DNA from: Thermomicrobium sp. CFH 73360
GTDB lineage: Bacteria > Chloroflexota > Chloroflexia > Thermomicrobiales > Thermomicrobiaceae
Reading direction: 5' to 3'
Length of the DNA stretch: 64,000 nucleotides
Assembly: GCF_023806465.1 (NCBI RefSeq)
Contig: NZ_JAMSLS010000002.1
Coordinates: 186,001 to 250,000, forward strand
Below, piece after piece: positions 9,425 to 21,047 of the stretch (its first letter is position 1; each line of letters begins with the position of its first letter). The position numbers and the translations under genes are program-made. Under the pieces are notes generated by a model. It ran no database searches, was not told the DNA's origin, and saw nothing but the letters and a program-made list of their open reading frames with translations.

Positions 9425-10114
9425 GTGCTTCCCACTCCACTCGTCCAGCTGCAAGAAGTGACCAAGGTTTACCGTGATGGGCAGCGCGAAGTGACGGCAC
9501 TTCACAACGTCACGCTTGAGATCTGGCCAGGAGAGTGGGTGGCAATCGTTGGGCCATCTGGGTGCGGCAAGTCGACGCTCCTGAACCTGGTTGCCGGCCT
9601 CGATCGGCCGACGAGTGGCCGTGTTTTGGTTGACGGGATCGATCTTGCCACGCTTGACGAGGAAGGCCTGGCACGCTGGCGACGGACGCACGTTGGCTTC
9701 GTCTTCCAATTCTTCCAGCTCCTTCCCACACTCACCGCACTAGAAAATGTTCAACTCCCGCTCATCCTCGCCGGCAGTGCCCAAGCCCGGCAGCGCGCTA
9801 CGGAATTGCTCCATCGGGTTGGGCTGGCGCACGCTGCACATCGCTTCCCGAGTGAACTCTCGGGCGGTGAACAGCAGCGGGTCGCAATCGCGCGAGCACT
9901 GGCTAATCAGCCACGACTCCTCCTCGCGGACGAACCGACTGGTAATCTCGACAGCGCGAGTGGCGCAGCTGTTTTGGAACTCTTTGCGCAGGCGTGGCAG
10001 GACGGCACCACTCTTCTCCTCGTTACCCACGATCTCACCATCGCTCAGCGTGCCCAACGATTGATCGAACTACGCGATGGCATCGTTGTTGCTGACACAC
10101 TTCTGCGTCGCTGA
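9425..10114 (+). CDS. LolD/MacB-type ABC transporter ATP-binding protein
   Basis: 229 residues from the GTG at 9425, eight bases after GAGGGG. It has a complete nucleotide-binding domain: Walker A 'GPSGCGKST', Q-loop 'VFQFFQLLPTLTALENV', signature 'LSGGEQQRVAIARAL', Walker B 'LLLADEPTGNLD' and the H-loop 'LLVTHD'. The 'EPTGNLD' form is typical of LolD, MacB and FtsE, which pair with FtsX-like permeases. Such a permease (12286-14634) with its fusion protein lies nearby, separated by an opposite-strand solute-binding protein gene, so I infer they work together. A terminator hairpin follows. Confidence 0.93.
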   Translation: MLPTPLVQLQEVTKVYRDGQREVTALHNVTLEIWPGEWVAIVGPSGCGKSTLLNLVAGLDRPTSGRVLVDGIDLATLDEEGLARWRRTHVGFVFQFFQLLPTLTALENVQLPLILAGSAQARQRATELLHRVGLAHAAHRFPSELSGGEQQRVAIARALANQPRLLLADEPTGNLDSASGAAVLELFAQAWQDGTTLLLVTHDLTIAQRAQRLIELRDGIVVADTLLRR

Positions 10115-10121
10115 CAAACAA

Positions 10122-10148
10122 GACCGGGCCGGCGCAACCGGCCCGGTC
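10122..10148. terminator. bidirectional intrinsic terminator hairpin
   Basis: GACCGGGCCGG and CCGGCCCGGTC pair over 11 bases around a five-base loop, between the convergent ATPase gene and the solute-binding protein gene. T-runs are weak on both sides, so termination may be factor-assisted. Confidence 0.75.
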
Positions 10149-10170
10149 CACGTTGCCTCATCCGCGCAGT

Positions 10171-12039
10171 TTATTGACGTCGCCAGTCGGCGATATTCCA
10201 GAGATCGGACGCCCAAGTTGATGGCTGGTAGCCGGTCAAGTTCTTTGCAGCCGCCGAAACCTCATTGCGATGCACAAGCGGAATTTCGACAATATCAGTC
10301 ACACTGATCCAGTTGATCTGTCGGAAAAGTTCCGTCTGTTTGTCTGGATCCATCTCCGTAGCAAGCTGGTCGAGAATCTTATCCATTTCTGGATTTTGAT
10401 AGCGTGTGATATTGATCCCAGCCCAGTTATTCGCCTTCCGTGCCACCTCACGAGAGTGGTAGCGGCGTGCCCAGTTGAGTGGGAACGGATTCGACGGCCC
10501 ATTGGTATACATCTCAATATCTGCATAGAAGTGACCGTAGGTGTCAGGGTTACCCGGATCAGAGGAGAAGAAGACGGAGGCGTCAATCGACTTGAGCTCG
10601 ACCTTGAAACCGATCTTCTCGAGCTCCGCCTTGACGATCTCCTGTGTTCGCTGCCGGATCGAGTTGATTGACGTCTGGTAGAGGATCTGGAGCGGCTTGC
10701 CGTTATACTCGCGCACACTGTCGCCGTTCGAGTCCTTGGCTCCCGCCTCGTCAAGCAGCTGGGCTGCTTTCTCCAGGTTGAATTCCCACTTGAGGTCAGG
10801 ATGCTTGAAGCGTGCCGGCGCGTTCAGGTTGTTAGCCGTCACTTGCCCAGCTGGACCGTAGAGCTGCTCCGCGATGACATCACGCCGGATCGCCAGTGCG
10901 ATTGCCTGTCGAATGTTCTTGTTTGTCAGGAACGGATGTGGAACATCTGGCTCAGCCCGCGCACCGTCCTTCTCAGTGTTTGGATCGGCAAAGTTGACCA
11001 TGATCCGCTCGGCAAACGCACCTGGACCAATGACCAGCTTCCCTTGCCCTGCTTTCTCAAGCTGGAGGAGCACCTGCGCTTCAACCTGCAGGTTCCAAGC
11101 CCAGTCCACTTCACCCGTCTGGAGCACCGCCCGTGCGGCGCTTGTCGCGTCGCCTCCGCCCTTGAGCTCGACGCGATCGAAGTACGGCTTCCCGTCCTGC
11201 CAGTAGTCCTGATTAATCTCGTAAACGACGACGTCTCCCGGCTTGAACTCGACCACCTTGTACGGCCCGGTGCCGATCGGCTTGAGGTTGAATTCCGCGT
11301 TCCGCGCCTTTTCGCCCTTAAACTCGCGGAGTTTGTGCTCGGGCAAGATCAGCCCAAAGTCTCCAACAAACGCTTCAAACCACGCCGGATTCGGCTGCTT
11401 GAAATTCACCTTGACCGTGTAGTCATCGACGATCTCAACACTCTCGATCGCACGGTAGGATCCGATGGTCGTGGCTGTTGTCTTTTCGTCGGTGATGTAC
11501 TCCCACGTGAACTTCACATCCTTTGCAGTAAACGGCTCGCCATCATGCCACTTCACGTTCTTGCGCAACTTCCAGATGACCCAGCGTCCTTCTGGATCGA
11601 GCGTTCCCTTTTCCACAGAGGGAATCTCCTCAGCCAGCCGCGGGACGAGCTTGTCCTCAGCATCAAAGTAAGCGAGCGCCTCGAAGACGACGTTTGAGGC
11701 GTCGAAATCCTTTGTCCCTTGCGCAAGATGCGGATTCAGGATGGTTGGTGCTTGCCACCACAGAAGGCGCAACGTACCGCCACCCCCGCGCTGCGCCGCC
11801 GGGCTCGGCGTTGCTTGAGCCGCTGGTGTGACCCCCGCCTGCGTTGGCGTGGCTGCCGCAGCGGGGGTCTGTGCCGCGGGCGCAGCGGTCGGGGTTGCCT
11901 GCTGTGCACCCCCACATGCGGCGAGGAGCGAGGCGATCGCTGGCGCCGTGAGACCAAGCGCTGCCGCCCGCCGGAGCACCTCACGCCTCGTCACCTGCCC
12001 GGCTCCAATTTCTGCCTGAAGACGCTCAAATTCATTCAT
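10171..12039 (-). CDS. ABC transporter solute-binding protein, family 5, Tat-exported lipoprotein
   Basis: 622 residues from the ATG at 12039, which has GAGGAGG upstream. The N-terminus has a twin-arginine signal ('TRREVLRRAAALGL', Arg18-Arg19) ending in lipobox 'LAAC' (Cys42), so it is probably exported folded and lipidated. An Ala/Pro/Thr linker of about 40 residues precedes the binding domain, which has family-5 features such as 'GTLRLLWWQAPTILNPHLAQ' and 'KWHDGEPFTAKDVKFTWEY'. It would bind peptides or other large solutes. No oligopeptide permease is adjacent; the gene interrupts an otherwise LolD/FtsX/fusion-protein grouping on the other strand. Confidence 0.93.
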   Translation of the reverse strand: MNEFERLQAEIGAGQVTRREVLRRAAALGLTAPAIASLLAACGGAQQATPTAAPAAQTPAAAATPTQAGVTPAAQATPSPAAQRGGGGTLRLLWWQAPTILNPHLAQGTKDFDASNVVFEALAYFDAEDKLVPRLAEEIPSVEKGTLDPEGRWVIWKLRKNVKWHDGEPFTAKDVKFTWEYITDEKTTATTIGSYRAIESVEIVDDYTVKVNFKQPNPAWFEAFVGDFGLILPEHKLREFKGEKARNAEFNLKPIGTGPYKVVEFKPGDVVVYEINQDYWQDGKPYFDRVELKGGGDATSAARAVLQTGEVDWAWNLQVEAQVLLQLEKAGQGKLVIGPGAFAERIMVNFADPNTEKDGARAEPDVPHPFLTNKNIRQAIALAIRRDVIAEQLYGPAGQVTANNLNAPARFKHPDLKWEFNLEKAAQLLDEAGAKDSNGDSVREYNGKPLQILYQTSINSIRQRTQEIVKAELEKIGFKVELKSIDASVFFSSDPGNPDTYGHFYADIEMYTNGPSNPFPLNWARRYHSREVARKANNWAGINITRYQNPEMDKILDQLATEMDPDKQTELFRQINWISVTDIVEIPLVHRNEVSAAAKNLTGYQPSTWASDLWNIADWRRQ

Positions 12040-12285
12040 TGCTTCTCCTCCTCTTTCAACCCCGTACACGCCCCTCGCGTGTCGGATCCGGCACCCCGTC
12101 AGCGCTATTCTATGATCGCGACCCAGAGTCGCAAGCCCGGAACTGTCAAGTTGCGGGCTTTCTTCGAAGTTGCTCGTGCAAGGCCGGCCGTGCCGTAGGG
12201 CGCTGTTTCTGTGACGGGGCACCCTTGCTCCACGCACAATGTGTTCCCGCTCTACAATCTGTCGACGAATGAACGGACGGTGCTG

Positions 12286-14634
12286 ATGCGGCTAGCCCTG
12301 GCACTCGCATGTGCTCTCCGCGCACTTGCAATGCGGCGAATCCGCACGCTACTCGCAACAGCGAGCATCACGCTCGCGGTCTTTACGCTCGTTGCTATCC
12401 ACACAACAGGCCTCGCACTGGTTGAGGCACAGCGACGAACCTACGCCGATACCGGCCAACCAGACATCGCGGCGAGTATCCCCGGCCTCACACCCGGATT
12501 GCTCGCGACACTCGCTCGACGACCAGGCGTTCAGCTCGCGGAAGCTCGCACCGTGCAGACCAGTCGTCTCTCGGCCGGTGATCGCTGGCTCCCGGTCCGT
12601 CTTGTCGGCATCGATCGGTTCTCGGAGTTCCAGCTTGACCGGCCGCAGCTCGTCTCAGGACGTTGGCCAGAGCACGGTGAACTTGTGCTTGATGTCTCGG
12701 CGCAACGTCTGCTCGGAGTTCGAGAAGGCTCGCTCGTCGCGCTACAGGCCAATCCTGCCGATCCCATCCGCTACGCTCGCGTGAGCGGCTTTGCCTGGGT
12801 CCCTGCCCGCCCCGACGCCACCCTGCTCAACCAAGTGACGGCCTACCTCCCCGAGCGTGATGTCCGCCAGATCCTCGGAACAGATGCTGCTAACACCCTC
12901 CTCGTCAAAGTCATGGAACCGTCACTCGCAGGACAGGTCGCCAGTGAGCTCCGACGTTTCCTCGCTGCGCGCCACGTCACCAGCTATGGATGGACGGTGC
13001 GCGACCCAACATCGTTTCTTGGCGCACGCGAACTTCGAACCCTTCTGCTGCTCCTTCAGGCCTTTGCCGGGCTCGGAACGCTCGTTGCTTTCTTCATCGT
13101 TGCGCACACGAGCGTCGGTCTTCTCACCGAGGAGCGCCCGCACCTCGGCACGCTCCGAGCGCTGGGAGCGATTCGCCTCCAAATCGCAGTCCTGTACCTT
13201 GTTCCTTTCGTTGTCCTCGGTACAGCCGGGAGCCTGCTTGGGCTCTTCCTGGGTTTGTTCGGTGGCCACGTGCTGAGCTCCTATCTTGCGCACCTCGCCG
13301 GACTCGTTGTCCCACCCATTTCGCTTGCCCTGACCTCGGTGCTCCTCGCCTTTGCGGGAGGATTGGGGATCGCACTGCTCGGGGCTGTGCTCCCTCTCCT
13401 CATAAGCACTCGGACACCTGCCGCACAGCTGCTCAGGAGCCATCTGGTGCAACACGTTGCCCCGCCACGTTGGCTGACAAGGCCGACGCGGTGGCTCGCG
13501 CACCGCTCACCCCTCCTGGGGATGAGCGTGCGTGACCCATTCCGTCGGCCCTTGCGCACTGGTCTAGCAACGGCGGTGAGCGCAGTCGCTCTGGCAGCGC
13601 TCTTCGCGAGTCATCTTGTTGACCACTCACTCCGCGTCACAGTAAACGAGTTGTACAATCGTTACCAAGCCGATGCCTGGCTACTGACCAACCCTCCAGT
13701 GCCCCCCATCTATGCACGGCGCCTTCAAGCAGCACCCACGGTGCAGCACGCAGAACCTTGGAGCATGACGCAAGGAGCGCTCGGCTCCATACGGACCGAC
13801 ATCTGGGGACTCCCCCGCTCGACGGCCGTGTATCAGCCACGCCTCATCGCTGGCTCGTGGCTCACTCCATCACAACCGCCTGCGGTGGTTCTCACGAGCA
13901 ATCTCGCCGCACGGATCGGTGCTCGCGTCAACGACGTGTTGGCTCTCGATCTCGGAGTACGACGCGTACCCGTCCGCGTGGTCGGCATTGTGGACGATGA
14001 GAGCACCTATCTTGGGGCAACTGCGCTGGGCAAAGTTTTCATCGATCGTGACGAACTTGCACTCCTTCTCGGCCGCGACGGCCGAACGGCACTCTACGCT
14101 ATCCGCTTCTGGAACGCGCCTCCCGCCGTTGCGGCAACCGCCCTGGACGCGCTCGAGCGACGGGAGCGGGCAGTTCGACCAATGACGCTGCTGATGGCCG
14201 AGGACCGCGCAGCAACCGAGCGTGTCCTGGCTGTTCTGACCGTACTGGCACGCACTGTTGTCCTCGTCGTAGGAGCGGCAGCTCTCTTTGGCGTCGCGAA
14301 CGCGCTCCTCCTCGACGTGACTGAACGCCGACGGGAGTTTGGCGTTCTGCGTACCATTGGGGCAGTGAGAGGCAGCCTCTTCGCGATGCTTGTCACCCAG
14401 GCATTCGTCATCGTTGCCAGCGGCACACTCCTCGCAGGAGCGCTTGGCCTCAGCATGGGATGGATTATCCTCCACTTTGTGAGCGCACAACTCTTCTTTA
14501 TTCCGCCCCACCTGGACCGATGGCTACTTGTGCTTGCCGCGGGAACTGCGATTCTCAGCGCTGCGTTCGCCGCCATCGTCCCAGCGGTCGTCGCCACTCG
14601 CCTGCGCCCTGTCGAGGTTCTGCGCTATGAATAA
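12286..14634 (+). CDS. FtsX/MacB-type ABC transporter permease
   Basis: 782 residues from the ATG at 12286. The layout is typical: an N-terminal transmembrane helix ('LLATASITLAVFTLVAI'), a periplasmic MacB-core-like region, three helices (about residues 250-390), a second extracytoplasmic region and three final helices. The C-terminal FtsX domain ends 'PAVVATRLRPVEVLRYE', as in LolC/MacB permeases. It probably exports or extracts a lipid, peptide or drug by a mechanotransmission cycle, driven by the ATPase at 9425-10114. Its stop overlaps the start of the fusion protein gene by eight bases. Confidence 0.9.
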   Translation: MRLALALACALRALAMRRIRTLLATASITLAVFTLVAIHTTGLALVEAQRRTYADTGQPDIAASIPGLTPGLLATLARRPGVQLAEARTVQTSRLSAGDRWLPVRLVGIDRFSEFQLDRPQLVSGRWPEHGELVLDVSAQRLLGVREGSLVALQANPADPIRYARVSGFAWVPARPDATLLNQVTAYLPERDVRQILGTDAANTLLVKVMEPSLAGQVASELRRFLAARHVTSYGWTVRDPTSFLGARELRTLLLLLQAFAGLGTLVAFFIVAHTSVGLLTEERPHLGTLRALGAIRLQIAVLYLVPFVVLGTAGSLLGLFLGLFGGHVLSSYLAHLAGLVVPPISLALTSVLLAFAGGLGIALLGAVLPLLISTRTPAAQLLRSHLVQHVAPPRWLTRPTRWLAHRSPLLGMSVRDPFRRPLRTGLATAVSAVALAALFASHLVDHSLRVTVNELYNRYQADAWLLTNPPVPPIYARRLQAAPTVQHAEPWSMTQGALGSIRTDIWGLPRSTAVYQPRLIAGSWLTPSQPPAVVLTSNLAARIGARVNDVLALDLGVRRVPVRVVGIVDDESTYLGATALGKVFIDRDELALLLGRDGRTALYAIRFWNAPPAVAATALDALERRERAVRPMTLLMAEDRAATERVLAVLTVLARTVVLVVGAAALFGVANALLLDVTERRREFGVLRTIGAVRGSLFAMLVTQAFVIVASGTLLAGALGLSMGWIILHFVSAQLFFIPPHLDRWLLVLAAGTAILSAAFAAIVPAVVATRLRPVEVLRYE

Positions 14635-15598
14635 GCGTCGCCGGTGGCTGATTCTGTTCGTGCTCGGCCTCCTCGTCTTCGCGGTGATCGTGCTTGCCTG
14701 GTGGGTGCACCGCCCCAGCGAGACACTCTGGACAGTACGACGTGGCGACCTGACCGGATCGCTCGAAGTTCCCGGACGAATTATCTCGCTGCGCACGGTC
14801 TCAGTTCGTGCGACGTTCGACACGCGCGTCCAAATCCTCCCTGTCACACTCGGCGACATGGTCCTCGCCGGGGATATCGTGGCCGTTCTCGATGACACGT
14901 CACTGAAGGCACGTCAGAAGCAGGCAGAACAGCAACTCCGCCAAGCCGAGGCAGCTCTGGCGCAGGCCGAGGCAAGCGAGGCACCGCTCGACGTTCGGCT
15001 ACGTGCCGAACAGCAACGGCGCGAAGCTGCTGACGCCGATCGTGAAGCGACCGCACGCCTGGCCGAAAAGTATGTCCTTGCTCCACTCGACGGGATTGTC
15101 ACGGAAGTCATCGTCACTGAAGGAGCTCCGGTGGGGACAGGGAGTGTCCTCCTCCGTCTTGCCGATCTCCATGCTCTTGGGGTCTCAGCGACCGTCGATG
15201 AAGTTGATGTCCAATATTTCGAAGCAGTACAGGACGTGCGCGTGACCGTTGATGCGCTGCCCGGATGGGAGGGGCGGGGAAAGGTCGTCGCAGTGGGCCG
15301 GTCAGCAACGCAACAAGCTGGCGTTGTTGGTTTTCCGCTCACTGCCCGCCTCGTCGATACAACAGAGCGTCTCCGACCTGGTATGACCGCCACGATCCAC
15401 CTCGCCGCGGTGCTCCGACAAAACGTGCTGCTCGTTCCGGAGCAGGCAGTACGGGTCGTGGGTGAACGTGCTTTTGTGACCGTCATCCACGACGGGAAGC
15501 GTGAGGAGCGGGAAGTCACGCTTGGTCTCCGAAGCGGTGGTATGGTCGAGGTGGCCGTTGGGCTGGCGGAGGGTGAACAGGTCGTTCTTGCCCCGTAG
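14627..15598 (+). CDS. HlyD/RND-type membrane fusion (periplasmic adaptor) protein
   Basis: 323 residues from the ATG at 14627, inside the end of the permease gene. One N-terminal membrane helix (about 6-27) is followed by a biotinyl-lipoyl-like half ('VQILPVTLGDMVLAGDIVAVLDD'), a short coiled coil rich in Ala/Gln/Glu (about 88-150), the returning lipoyl half ('LAPLDGIVTEVIVTEGAPVG') and beta-barrel domains ('RPGMTATIHLAA'). With the permease and a LolD-like ATPase it makes a MacAB-like tripartite arrangement. No outer-membrane channel gene is adjacent, as expected if the organism has one membrane. Confidence 0.9.
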   Translation: MNKRRRWLILFVLGLLVFAVIVLAWWVHRPSETLWTVRRGDLTGSLEVPGRIISLRTVSVRATFDTRVQILPVTLGDMVLAGDIVAVLDDTSLKARQKQAEQQLRQAEAALAQAEASEAPLDVRLRAEQQRREAADADREATARLAEKYVLAPLDGIVTEVIVTEGAPVGTGSVLLRLADLHALGVSATVDEVDVQYFEAVQDVRVTVDALPGWEGRGKVVAVGRSATQQAGVVGFPLTARLVDTTERLRPGMTATIHLAAVLRQNVLLVPEQAVRVVGERAFVTVIHDGKREEREVTLGLRSGGMVEVAVGLAEGEQVVLAP

Positions 15599-15714
15599 GA
15601 ATGAGAAAAGATGGCTAGGACATGTGGGCGCCAGACTGCCCTTTGGAGGTGCTGCCGCTTTGCCGATCTGATTCCAAGAGAGCGGAAGAGGCACACATCG
15701 GAGCACTCAACGAC

Positions 15715-16980
15715 ATGACCGTCAGCACGCGGAAAGATTCTGTTCTGACGATTCCGCAACCGGCAAACCTGGAGGAGGCGGGACTTGACCTCCAGCTTGT
15801 GGTCGAACTCGTGCTCAAGTTCCTCTACGCGCACGGCTCTCAGACGGCACGCGATCTCGTGGATGCGCTCTGCCTGCCCTATGCGGGATCGCTGGAGCGG
15901 GCACTCAGCCAGGCCAAGCGTGAGGAACTTGTTGAGGTGACCGGCAGCAACGGAATCGGCGAACTCGCGTACCGGTATGCGCTCACCAGCAAAGGGCACC
16001 ACCGCGCGCAGGAGTACTTGGCACGGAACGGTTACATCGGCCCAGCCCCGGTACCGATCGAACAGTACCGATCTGTTGTCACTGTCCAGAGCCTCCGTAC
16101 CATCCCTGTAACGCCGCAAGCGATCCGACGGGCCCTCGGACGGCTTGTCTTCTCTGAACCCGTGCTCGACCAGATTGGGCAAGCATTGAACAGTGGCCAA
16201 GCGATCTTCCTCTTTGGAAAGCCCGGTAACGGCAAGACTGCGCTGGCGCAACGTGTGGTAGCCATGTACGGTGGTGCTGTTTTTGTTCCCCACGCCATCC
16301 TGGCCGATTCGCACATCATTCGCGTCTTTGATCGGCACCACCATCATCCCACACCTGAACAGCCAGCTGGCGACCGCCGCTGGGTACTCTGCGAGCGGCC
16401 GCTGATCCAGGTGGGTGGAGAGCTGACGCTTGAACAGCTCGATCTGATCTACGACGAGCGGAATCGCTTCTACGAGGCGCCACTACAGCTACGAGCGAAC
16501 AATGGGGTGCTCCTGATCGACGATTTTGGCCGACAGCGGGTCTCGCCACGAGCTTTGCTCAATCGCTGGATTGTTCCACTGGAACAGCGGATCGATATCC
16601 TTACCCTGCACACTGGCAAGCAGATCGAAGCACCCTTCGAGGGGCTGGTGATTTTCTCGACGAATCTCCAGCCAACCGACCTCGTCGACGAGGCGTTCCT
16701 GCGACGGATTCCAAACAAGATCCATCTCGGAAACCCAACGGTCCAACAGTTCGCGGACATTTTCCGTGCGCAGTGCGAGGAACTCGGTATACCGTTCGAT
16801 CCACAGGGACTCGCTTACCTCTTGCGAACCTACTACGTCGGAAAGCGGGAACTCCGCGCTTGTCATCCACGCGACATATTGCGCGCCCTCGTTGGCGCGG
16901 CGCGTTACCTCGGCCGCGAACCCCGCCTGACCCCTGACCTCATCGATCGCGCCTGCCGGAGCTACTTTATACACCCCTGA
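15715..16980 (+). CDS. AAA-type ATPase with N-terminal winged-helix-like region
   Basis: 421 residues from the ATG at 15715, which has GGAG upstream; an in-frame ATG at 15622 would add 31 residues of no evident character. The first 110 residues look like a small helix-turn-helix module ('LVVELVLKFLYAHGSQTARDLVDAL'). A P-loop 'GKPGNGKTAL' begins near residue 168, Walker B is 'GVLLIDDFGRQ', a sensor-like 'VIFSTNLQP' follows, and 'DEAFLRRIPNKIHLGNP' resembles an arginine-finger segment. A helical lid ends the protein. Function unknown; it could be a helicase-loader-like or pilus/secretion-associated regulator. No partner gene is adjacent. Confidence 0.8.
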   Translation: MTVSTRKDSVLTIPQPANLEEAGLDLQLVVELVLKFLYAHGSQTARDLVDALCLPYAGSLERALSQAKREELVEVTGSNGIGELAYRYALTSKGHHRAQEYLARNGYIGPAPVPIEQYRSVVTVQSLRTIPVTPQAIRRALGRLVFSEPVLDQIGQALNSGQAIFLFGKPGNGKTALAQRVVAMYGGAVFVPHAILADSHIIRVFDRHHHHPTPEQPAGDRRWVLCERPLIQVGGELTLEQLDLIYDERNRFYEAPLQLRANNGVLLIDDFGRQRVSPRALLNRWIVPLEQRIDILTLHTGKQIEAPFEGLVIFSTNLQPTDLVDEAFLRRIPNKIHLGNPTVQQFADIFRAQCEELGIPFDPQGLAYLLRTYYVGKRELRACHPRDILRALVGAARYLGREPRLTPDLIDRACRSYFIHP

Positions 16981-17025
16981 CATGCAGCCTTCAGCGCTGC
17001 TCTACTCTGGCCGGCAAAAAGAGAC

Positions 17026-17051
17026 GGGATGACGCTCGCTGGCGCCATCCC
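17026..17051. terminator. hairpin between convergent genes
   Basis: GGGATGACGC and GCGCCATCCC pair with one mismatch around a six-base loop, between the ends of the AAA ATPase gene and speE. Probably a shared terminator; there is no clear T-run. Confidence 0.6.
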
Positions 17052-17079
17052 GGCAACGATTCTGTCTTGGCGTCCTCGC

Positions 17080-18018
17080 TCAAGCCGTCGGCCGCCGGAC
17101 TGCCGCTTCCGGCAAGAGCGGATGAGAGTCAGCCGGCCGCCCTAGCGCAATCGACTCCTCAATGAAACGCCGCAGGAACGGTGGCAGGCGGAACGCAGCC
17201 CAATGAATTTCCGGCGAGTAGTACTGACAGTCATCAATCCCGCGCGCACGCAGACGGTCGGCGACCGTCTCCATATCGAGTGCAGCCGGATCGACATCGC
17301 GCGAGGCAACGGTGAAGCTCCAGTAACTGTCGTATGACTGCACCATCGTCAAATAGGTGCGGACAATGGGAAGCACCTCGCGCAGGTGAAGATGTGTCGC
17401 CGCTGTCTGGATCGGGAGCAGCATTGGGGACTCTGTCTGCTGCACCACCAATCCACCGGGTGCGAGCATATCGGCAAGTCCGTGGTAGAAATCGGGCGAG
17501 AAGAGGACCATCCCGGGCGTGTCACCCAGCGGATCCGGTCCGTCGACGATGATCACATCGTACGTTGCCGGTCGCCGCTCGACGTAGGCGAACCCGTCCT
17601 CGAAGCGGAGCTCGACCCGCGGGTCGTCAAACGCTCCCCGATGCACACCCCAGAGGTGGGCACGGCAGGCTTCGACGACTTGCTCGTCGATCTCCACCAT
17701 CGTGACGTGCTCGACAGGATGCTGCAGAACCCGACGCAGCGCGCCGCCATCCCCCCCTCCAATAATGAGCACCCGCCGAGGATTCGGATGCGCAATCATG
17801 GCCGGATGCACAAGCATCTCGTGGTAGCAGAACTCGTCGCGCTCCGCCGTCTGAAGCACGCTGTTCAGCACCAGCGCACGACCGAAGAGGACCGTTTCGA
17901 TAATCGCAATCTCCTGATACGGGGATGTACCCCGGTACAGGACGTCGCGCACCTGCAGGAATACCCGTTGGCTTGGAACCTCCGGGTCGTCGGTATGCCA
18001 GAGTCCTCCGTCAATCAA
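17080..18018 (-). CDS. speE: spermidine synthase-family polyamine aminopropyltransferase
   Basis: 312 residues. It transfers an aminopropyl group from decarboxylated SAM to putrescine or a longer polyamine. Motifs: 'YHEMLVHPAMIAHPNPRRVL', the glycine-rich 'IIGGGDGGALRRVL', 'MVEIDEQVVEACRAHL' and 'IIVDGPDPLGD' with the catalytic Asp. The first 30 residues match the N-terminal beta domain. It starts eight bases inside the end of speH, which makes its co-substrate, so the pair is a coupled polyamine operon. Whether the product is spermidine or a longer thermophile polyamine cannot be read from the sequence. Confidence 0.95.
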   Translation of the reverse strand: MIDGGLWHTDDPEVPSQRVFLQVRDVLYRGTSPYQEIAIIETVLFGRALVLNSVLQTAERDEFCYHEMLVHPAMIAHPNPRRVLIIGGGDGGALRRVLQHPVEHVTMVEIDEQVVEACRAHLWGVHRGAFDDPRVELRFEDGFAYVERRPATYDVIIVDGPDPLGDTPGMVLFSPDFYHGLADMLAPGGLVVQQTESPMLLPIQTAATHLHLREVLPIVRTYLTMVQSYDSYWSFTVASRDVDPAALDMETVADRLRARGIDDCQYYSPEIHWAAFRLPPFLRRFIEESIALGRPADSHPLLPEAAVRRPTA

Positions 18019-18361
18019 CGATCATCCCCCTACTCACCTGCAGCACTTCCATCCGCTGCGGCTGGAACCGCTCCCGGAGAACCGGGATCGCCGCCTCAGG
18101 ATCAGTGTGCTCACCGCACGTGAAAACATCCACCGCCGCATACCCGAGCTCCGGCCACGTGTGGATGCTCAGGTGCGACTCCGAGAGGATCGCAATCCCG
18201 CTCACTCCGTTGTACGGCTCCCAGGGAAAAACCTGCAGGTCGCGCAACGTCGCATTGGTTGCCGCGACTGCATCGCGGATGGCCTCTTCGACCGCCTGCA
18301 GGGAGTCGATGTTCTTGCAACCCCAGAGTTCGACAATAACGTGTCGACCCAGGCTCTTCAC
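18011..18361 (-). CDS. speH: S-adenosylmethionine decarboxylase proenzyme
   Basis: 116 residues from the GTG at 18361, nine bases after a perfect GGAGGT; an upstream in-frame TTG (18403) lacks such a site. It is a class 1B prokaryotic enzyme that self-cleaves to form its pyruvoyl cofactor. 'LSESHLSIHTWPE' carries the cleavage site (Glu61-Ser62), and 'GYAAVDVFTCGEH' has the conserved Cys. The N-terminus 'KSLGRHVIVELWGC' is the family start. A candidate promoter lies upstream at 18438-18466. Confidence 0.96.
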   Translation of the reverse strand: MKSLGRHVIVELWGCKNIDSLQAVEEAIRDAVAATNATLRDLQVFPWEPYNGVSGIAILSESHLSIHTWPELGYAAVDVFTCGEHTDPEAAIPVLRERFQPQRMEVLQVSRGMIVD

Positions 18362-18810
18362 TCCCCACGGACCTCCGTTTACCTGAGAACGATCACCCCC
18401 CAACAGCCCGTACCAACCTCACGGGCAACAACAGTAGAGTGTATCACCCCTCCCCCTGTTCTGCAACCCCACTCGCAGACTCCAGCACAACGACTCTCCT
18501 CGTCCCCAGTGTCTGAGCTTCTCTCGGCGCAACAGCCACCGCTATCCCTGATCTCACCATCGCATCGTATGTCTCTCTGTGCACAGCGCACTAACCCAAA
18601 GACTTGGCCTCATACGACGCCTACCACTCCAGAGATTCACGCCACTGGAACTCGCCCCCTCACCTCGTGGCGGGCACGCGCTCGAGCACACCAACCAGTT
18701 TTGGGTCCCATCAGGAATACCGGCACGACCTCCAGCGTTCCACGGTACCGTCACCGCGGCATGATCCCGGCATTACCGACTGCCTCCACTCCGACTCGAG
18801 CCAATGCCTC
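18362..18810 (-). other. intergenic region between ligA and speH
   Basis: About 450 bases with no supported gene. It holds the candidate speH promoter near its left end. I see no terminator for ligA and no convincing RNA structure. Small frames on both strands have no recognisable content. Confidence 0.55.
18438..18466 (-). promoter_or_regulatory. candidate promoter of speH-speE
   Basis: Read on the minus strand: TTGCAG (18461-18466), a 17-base spacer and TACACT (18438-18443). The predicted start would be near 18431, giving a leader of about 70 bases before the speH GTG. Confidence 0.45.
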
Positions 18811-20964
<2,154 letters not shown>

Positions 20965-21047
20965 TCAATGGCACAGCGCGCAGCAACACGAGGGGATTGG
21001 ACGAGCGTCGAGTACTATACGAGCGAGGTGCGGGTGAGGAGTGCGGG

